From Anaerolineales bacterium (GTDB lineage: Bacteria > Chloroflexota > Anaerolineae > Anaerolineales > VGOW01), in the NCBI GenBank assembly GCA_919901875.1, contig CAKKQG010000228.1, positions 1 to 8,657 of the forward strand: a stretch of 8,657 bases of DNA, given 5' to 3'. Positions 5,899 to 8,657 of the stretch are shown one piece after another. The notes beneath the pieces are model-generated. The model had not been told where the DNA came from. It did not search any database and was given only the letters and a program-made list of their open reading frames with translations. Position numbers and translations under genes: made by a program. Positions within the stretch are counted from its first letter, which is position 1. Each line of letters starts with the position of its first letter.

Positions 5899-5961
5899 AC
5901 TCGTGTTTCGTATTGCGTATTCCGTAAAACGATCTACGAGACGCAATACGAAATACGCAAT
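5899..5961. repeat. Heptamer tandem array between ccmB and ccmC, related to the one before ccmA
   Basis: Nine 7-bp units in register: ACTCGTG, TTTCGTA, TTGCGTA, TTCCGTA, AAACGAT, CTACGAG, then ACGCAAT, ACGAAAT, ACGCAAT. A perfect 13-bp inverted repeat is TTTCGTATTGCGT (5906-5918) with 5941-5953. Two 13-mers are shared with the array before ccmA: CGTATTGCGTATT (4357-4369 and 5909-5921) and AATACGAAATACG (4386-4398 and 5945-5957). Related arrays therefore flank ccmA-ccmB as direct repeats. Confidence 0.85.
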
Positions 5962-5966
5962 ACACC

Positions 5967-5973
5967 AAAAGGA
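5967..5973 (+). promoter_or_regulatory. Ribosome binding site of ccmC
   Basis: AAAAGGA ends six bases before a GTG at 5980. It is one of the few clear Shine-Dalgarno sequences in the cluster and decides the non-ATG start of ccmC, because no better start lies near the first membrane helix. Confidence 0.7.
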
Positions 5974-5979
5974 TTTACC

Positions 5980-6678
5980 GTGTCCTCCTCAACCCCAAAA
6001 CCTCTCCAAATCCTCAACATCGTTTCGATCCTCATGTTCATCATCTCACTCGGGTTGGTATTTTTTTACGCTCCGCGCGAGGCAGTGATGGGCGAAGCGC
6101 AGAGGATTTTTTATTACCACGTCCCTTCGGCCTGGCTCAGCTTCGTCGCCTTCGGAGTCACGCTCATCGCCGGCATCGCCTATTTGCGTACCAGCGATCA
6201 CAGGTGGGATCGATTGGGTATCGCCTCGGTTGAAGTCGGCATTGTGTTTGCGGTCATGGCGTTGCTCAGTGGCATGTTATGGGCGCGCCCGATCTGGAAT
6301 ACGTGGTGGACATGGGATCCGCGACTCACGACGTATACGATTTTGCTGTTGATCTACTTTGCCTATCTCATGCTGCGTCAAGGAATCGAAGATCCCGACA
6401 AGCGGGCGCGATTCGGATCGGTCTACGGCATCGTCGGCTTCATCAGCGTGCCGATCACTTACTTCTCCATTTATCTGTGGCGCACGATCCATCCGGCGGT
6501 ATTTGGCAGAAACGAGTCGGAGACCAAGATGAGTATGGAACCTCAAATGCTTCAAACCTTCATCTTTTGCAACATTTTCTTTATGGTAGTTTTTGTTACT
6601 CTCCTCTGGCATCGCTTCCGTCTTGAGAGTAACACCGCGCGGGTTGAAGAATTGCGGATGAAAGCGAGCAATGCTTAG
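5980..6678 (+). CDS. ccmC: Heme handling protein CcmC, GTG start
   Basis: CcmC binds heme at the outer membrane face and is needed to attach it covalently to CcmE. The 232-residue product has six predicted membrane helices and the heme-handling signature WNTWWTWDPRLT (106-117, WWTWD at 109-113). The two family heme-ligand histidines are His47 in FYYHVPSAW and His171 in TIHPAVFG. The length is normal. The GTG start is supported by AAAAGGA six bases upstream and by a short polar N-terminus before helix 1. The next gene, CcmD-like, begins two bases after the stop. CcmC and the homologous CcsA/ResC proteins share WWD motifs, but the WWTWD form, the length and the ccmAB context favour CcmC. Confidence 0.95.
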   Translation: MSSSTPKPLQILNIVSILMFIISLGLVFFYAPREAVMGEAQRIFYYHVPSAWLSFVAFGVTLIAGIAYLRTSDHRWDRLGIASVEVGIVFAVMALLSGMLWARPIWNTWWTWDPRLTTYTILLLIYFAYLMLRQGIEDPDKRARFGSVYGIVGFISVPITYFSIYLWRTIHPAVFGRNESETKMSMEPQMLQTFIFCNIFFMVVFVTLLWHRFRLESNTARVEELRMKASNA

Positions 6679-6680
6679 CT

Positions 6681-6842
6681 ATGTTCACCCAAACCCCCGA
6701 CACCTCTTGGTACATGATCGTTGGCTACATCGTCTTCATCACTCTGCCGACTCTGTTCATTGTCAGTATGATCTGGCGGCACAGGAACTTGATGAAAGAT
6801 GAAGAGATGATCAAAAACCTACTTGAAGACGAGAAGAAGTAA
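6681..6842 (+). CDS. CcmD-like small membrane protein (53 aa)
   Basis: This small gene starts two bases after the ccmC stop. It encodes 53 residues: a short polar start (MFTQTPDTSW), one membrane helix (about residues 11-32, YMIVGYIVFITLPTLFIVSM), then RHRNLMKDEEMIKNLLEDEKK, a charged cytoplasmic tail. Size, single helix, charged tail and position right after ccmC match CcmD, the small subunit that helps release heme-CcmE from the CcmABC complex. CcmD is poorly conserved in sequence, so the assignment rests on topology and context. The stop TAA (6840-6842) runs into the A-rich left arm of a terminator, making this the last gene of the cluster. Confidence 0.75.
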   Translation: MFTQTPDTSWYMIVGYIVFITLPTLFIVSMIWRHRNLMKDEEMIKNLLEDEKK

Positions 6843-6876
6843 AAAGAGAGGCGACCCATGAGGTCGCTTCTTCTTT
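6842..6876 (+). terminator. Rho-independent terminator closing the ccm cluster
   Basis: A 6-bp GC stem, GCGACC (6851-6856) with GGTCGC (6862-6867), has the loop CATGA. The stem is extended by A/G-rich bases on the left (6842-6850) that pair with the TTCTTCTTT run on the right (6868-6876), with two G-T wobbles and one mismatch. The T-rich tail and location right behind the CcmD-like stop make it a convincing terminator. The A-run on the left could let it work on the other strand too. Confidence 0.8.
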
Positions 6877-6880
6877 ATCG

Positions 6881-6886
6881 TATAAT
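6881..6886 (+). promoter_or_regulatory. Probable -10 box for the DUF433/PIN-like pair
   Basis: A perfect TATAAT lies directly behind the terminator and 20 bases before the DUF433 start, with a predicted transcript start around 6892-6894. I see no good TTGACA-like -35 at the right distance, because that region is the terminator stem. The call therefore rests on the -10 match and its position between a terminator and a gene with a good ribosome binding site. Confidence 0.5.
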
Positions 6887-6892
6887 TGAGAC

Positions 6893-6897
6893 GAGGA
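6893..6897 (+). promoter_or_regulatory. Ribosome binding site of the DUF433 gene
   Basis: GAGGA lies eight bases before the ATG at 6906. It favours 6906 over the in-frame ATG at 6858, which lies inside the terminator hairpin. Confidence 0.75.
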
Positions 6898-6905
6898 ACT
6901 TCACC

Positions 6906-7220
6906 ATGAAACCCGCAAAAACTCGCTTTACTGCAAAAGGTCTTATCCGCGAAGTGCGAAGCGGTGAGACTTACGAATACTATCCGCTTGGGAAATATAT
7001 TGTTGCCGCGCCCGGTGTTTGCGGCGGCAGACCCACATTTAAATACACACGCATTGAAGCTGGATTCGTTCTCGATCTCCTTGCAAACGGCTGGACAATT
7101 GATGAAGTGATCAAGGAATATAAAGCGAGTAAACTTTCGGCGAAAGCAGTGCGCGAGGCGATCAATTTAGCTAAAGAAGCTTTTGTGCAATCATCGCTTG
7201 TATTACAGCTCGCTACATGA
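6906..7220 (+). CDS. DUF433 domain protein, probable antitoxin
   Basis: The 104-residue product carries the DUF433 core: YIVAAPGVCGGRPTFKYTRI (31-50), then GFVLDLLANGWTIDEVIKEY (53-72). In this family the core makes a small winged-helix/HTH-like DNA-binding domain. DUF433 proteins are commonly encoded just before DUF5615 PIN-like proteins and are considered antitoxins of such pairs; that assignment is family knowledge. Here the stop overlaps the next ATG (ATGA, 7217-7220), as expected for a coupled pair. The start at 6906 is chosen for GAGGA and TATAAT upstream. Residues 1-30 are a positively charged, less typical extension. It probably represses its own promoter at 6881, which would be an inference from the family. 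Confidence 0.82.
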   Translation: MKPAKTRFTAKGLIREVRSGETYEYYPLGKYIVAAPGVCGGRPTFKYTRIEAGFVLDLLANGWTIDEVIKEYKASKLSAKAVREAINLAKEAFVQSSLVLQLAT

Positions 7221-7621
7221 TCGTCCTCGACGAAGGAATACACGGGCACTTTATTATTAAGCCAATTGCGTCTTGGTATAGCGGGCGCGTCATTTCTGTA
7301 ACGGCTCTGCGCCCAAAAACTGTCATCAAAGATGACGCGATTCCGTCTCTACTTCGCTCTGCCCCTCGTCCCACATTCATCACCATCAACACAACAGACT
7401 TTTGGCGAATCGCCTCTGCCGATTCGCGTTACTGTATTCTCTGCTTCGATCTCGATGCAAAGCAAATCAAAACGCTTCCCGACTCACTGCGCCGTCTTCT
7501 TCAGCTGACCGAGTTCAAGACAAGAGAATCCCGTCTTGGCAAAGTCGCGCGCGTGCGATCAAATCGAATCGACTATTACGAATTAGACAAGCGTGTTCAC
7601 ACATTAACTCGGTCTGATTAA
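7217..7621 (+). CDS. DUF5615 PIN-like protein, probable toxin
   Basis: The 134-residue product fits the DUF5615 family, small PIN-like proteins related to RNases of toxin-antitoxin systems. The acidic residues expected to bind metal are visible: Asp5/Glu6 in MIVLDEGIHG, Asp39/Asp40 in KDDAIPSLL, and Asp61 in FITINTTDFW (54-63). The segment RYCILCFDLD (71-80) is a likely core strand. The C-terminal third (about 95-134) is basic and less typical. It overlaps the upstream DUF433 gene by four bases, so it is translated from the same message. The first strand is intact and the acidic set is complete, so I see no sign of inactivation. RNase activity is inferred from the family, not shown. Confidence 0.8.
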   Translation: MIVLDEGIHGHFIIKPIASWYSGRVISVTALRPKTVIKDDAIPSLLRSAPRPTFITINTTDFWRIASADSRYCILCFDLDAKQIKTLPDSLRRLLQLTEFKTRESRLGKVARVRSNRIDYYELDKRVHTLTRSD

Positions 7622-7632
7622 TCATCTGTGTT

Positions 7633-7637
7633 AGGAG
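7633..7637 (+). promoter_or_regulatory. Ribosome binding site of the gene at 7645
   Basis: AGGAG sits seven bases before the ATG at 7645 and fixes the start of the long open gene that follows. Confidence 0.75.
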
Positions 7638-7644
7638 CTTCGCC

Positions 7645-8657
7645 ATGACTCTTCTCACCGCCGCCGATGAACGTGGTCTTAAAGGGTTAAGCCTCGACAG
7701 CCGCGTGCGCCAATTGTTTTATAGTCTCCCGCGCGAGACGGTCAAAGAGCTGGCTGACCGCATCCCCGTCGAATCGCGCAATCAAAAATTGATCTACATG
7801 CGCGACGGCAAAGAGGATGTGATCAACGTCATGCTGCGCCCCATCGCCGTGATGCCCGATCAAGTCTCCTATTTTCACGTCGTCTCGCTCGCCATCATCA
7901 ACGCCCTCAAACGTTTGCCCGATCTTTACATTCAGGATTTTGCCGTTCGCGAGGTTGTGCCGTTGAACTCCGACGAAGAAAAATGGTTGTGGGATACGTG
8001 GCAGCAGAGTCATCGCGAAGACAATCCGGTGTTCGGGCGGCTGGATGCGATGGTAGATTTTACGAGTCCGATGTGGAAAGATTCGTTGAACTTCGTCGAA
8101 CCGAATCTCTCCGGGGTTGGCGGCATCCATTTGATCCCCAGCTGTGAGCAAGCGATGACCGACGCGGTGCTGCCGACTCTGCAATCCCACGCGCCCGATC
8201 TGCATCTTGAACCGGGGCTCGATCTGCGTGAGATGTTCATCCAAGAGATTCTTGATCATCTCGAAGCGATCCACCGACCCAATGGCACGCTGTGTTTCAT
8301 TGATCCCAAATATGCCGGTGATGGACCCGAAGAACTTGCGGCGTTGACCGAATACTATAAAGAGACTCGCGGACTGACGGTTGTTCACGCCGATCCGTCG
8401 GAACTATATGTGCGCGGCGGCGAGGTGTGGTATGAAGACACAAAAATTGATGTGGCGTATCGCGATTACGAAGTGCGCGACTTGATCGCCATGGAGAAAG
8501 ACGACGGACTCGACATCAAGCCCATGAAGATTCTATTCAAAGAAAATCGCGTCGTCTCCTCAATGGCGGGCGATTTTGATCACAAATCTACCTGGGAGAT
8601 CTTGACCGACCCGCGCTTCACCGAAAAGTATTTCACCGCCGATGACCGCCATTACTT
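7645..8657 (+). CDS. Uncharacterised protein, possibly circularly permuted ATP-grasp-like (3' end outside window)
   Basis: The frame is open from the ATG at 7645 to the right edge, giving at least 337 residues. AGGAG seven bases upstream supports the start. There is no signal peptide or membrane helix, so it should be cytoplasmic. Visible parts are a helical N-terminal region (1-60), FVEPNLSGVGGIHLIPS (150-166) with a Gly-rich turn, LCFIDPKYAGDGPEELAAL (217-235), and VHADPSELYVRGGEVWYED (247-265), soon followed by IDVAYRDYEVRDL (268-280). The last pattern (a recorded label, then a strand, then Y-R) reminds me of circularly permuted ATP-grasp and glutathionylspermidine-synthase-like proteins. 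The catalytic part that would confirm this lies beyond the window. It starts 23 bases after the PIN-like gene and could share its message, but nothing ties it to the toxin pair or the ccm genes. Confidence 0.7.
   Translation, partial: MTLLTAADERGLKGLSLDSRVRQLFYSLPRETVKELADRIPVESRNQKLIYMRDGKEDVINVMLRPIAVMPDQVSYFHVVSLAIINALKRLPDLYIQDFAVREVVPLNSDEEKWLWDTWQQSHREDNPVFGRLDAMVDFTSPMWKDSLNFVEPNLSGVGGIHLIPSCEQAMTDAVLPTLQSHAPDLHLEPGLDLREMFIQEILDHLEAIHRPNGTLCFIDPKYAGDGPEELAALTEYYKETRGLTVVHADPSELYVRGGEVWYEDTKIDVAYRDYEVRDLIAMEKDDGLDIKPMKILFKENRVVSSMAGDFDHKSTWEILTDPRFTEKYFTADDRHY

Noticed and set aside
4308..5961. CRISPR-like array
   Set aside because: Units are 7 or 8 bp, continuous and without unique spacers, and no cas genes are visible.
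6858..6905. ATG at 6858 as the DUF433 start
   Set aside because: It lies in the loop of the terminator hairpin and upstream of the TATAAT box; the ATG at 6906 has GAGGA at the right distance.
7687..8388. Long reading frame on the - strand opposite the gene at 7645
   Set aside because: It is the mirror of a well-supported + strand gene with its own ribosome binding site; its His/Arg-rich translation looks like no family.
1..8657. ccmE in the cluster
   Set aside because: No frame with the heme-binding HxxxY-type motif of CcmE is seen; it may lie left of ccmF, outside the window.

Overview
The window carries a cytochrome c maturation (System I, ccm) gene cluster, a short toxin-antitoxin-like pair behind it, and the first part of a long gene that runs off the right edge. 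All genes are on the + strand. Protein sequences and gene order look like Chloroflexota, most likely Anaerolineae: a four-cysteine CcmH variant, a membrane coiled-coil/zinc-ribbon protein in the place of CcmI, a diheme lipoprotein cytochrome inside the cluster, and low-complexity repeats between genes. This placement comes from recognition of family features, not from a database search.

Layout: 3-587 is the C-terminal end of CcmF (the gene begins left of the window). It overlaps ccmH (584-1201) by ATGA. Then come a CcmG/TlpA-type thioredoxin (1317-1871), a small membrane protein with a CcmI-like coil and a C-terminal zinc ribbon (1943-2440), a 604-residue diheme cytochrome c lipoprotein with beta-rich domains, a membrane anchor and a CcmI-like tail (2512-4326), ccmA (4421-5116), ccmB (5221-5895), ccmC (5980-6678) and a 53-residue CcmD-like gene (6681-6842). 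A strong intrinsic terminator (6842-6876) closes the cluster. A TATAAT box (6881-6886) and a good ribosome binding site then start a DUF433 antitoxin-like gene (6906-7220) overlapping a DUF5615 PIN-like toxin gene (7217-7621). A separate gene with its own Shine-Dalgarno starts at 7645 and is still open at 8657; it may be a circularly permuted ATP-grasp protein.

How the genes work together: CcmA, B, C and D form the ABC-type module that loads heme for export (normally onto CcmE, which is not in this window and may lie to the left). CcmG and CcmH handle thiol reduction of the apocytochrome CxxCH site. CcmF with CcmH carries out heme ligation. The diheme cytochrome encoded in the middle is a natural substrate of the machinery.

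The most striking non-gene signal is in the spacers. Five of the gene boundaries, plus the 5' end of ccmH, contain tandem arrays with a strict 7-bp period (one has 8 bp). Each array has its own degenerate word, and several switch to the reverse complement of that word half way. The arrays run into coding sequence at three places, and the genes behind them mostly lack a visible Shine-Dalgarno. They resemble in style the heptameric STRR repeats of cyanobacteria but sit systematically between the cistrons of one operon.
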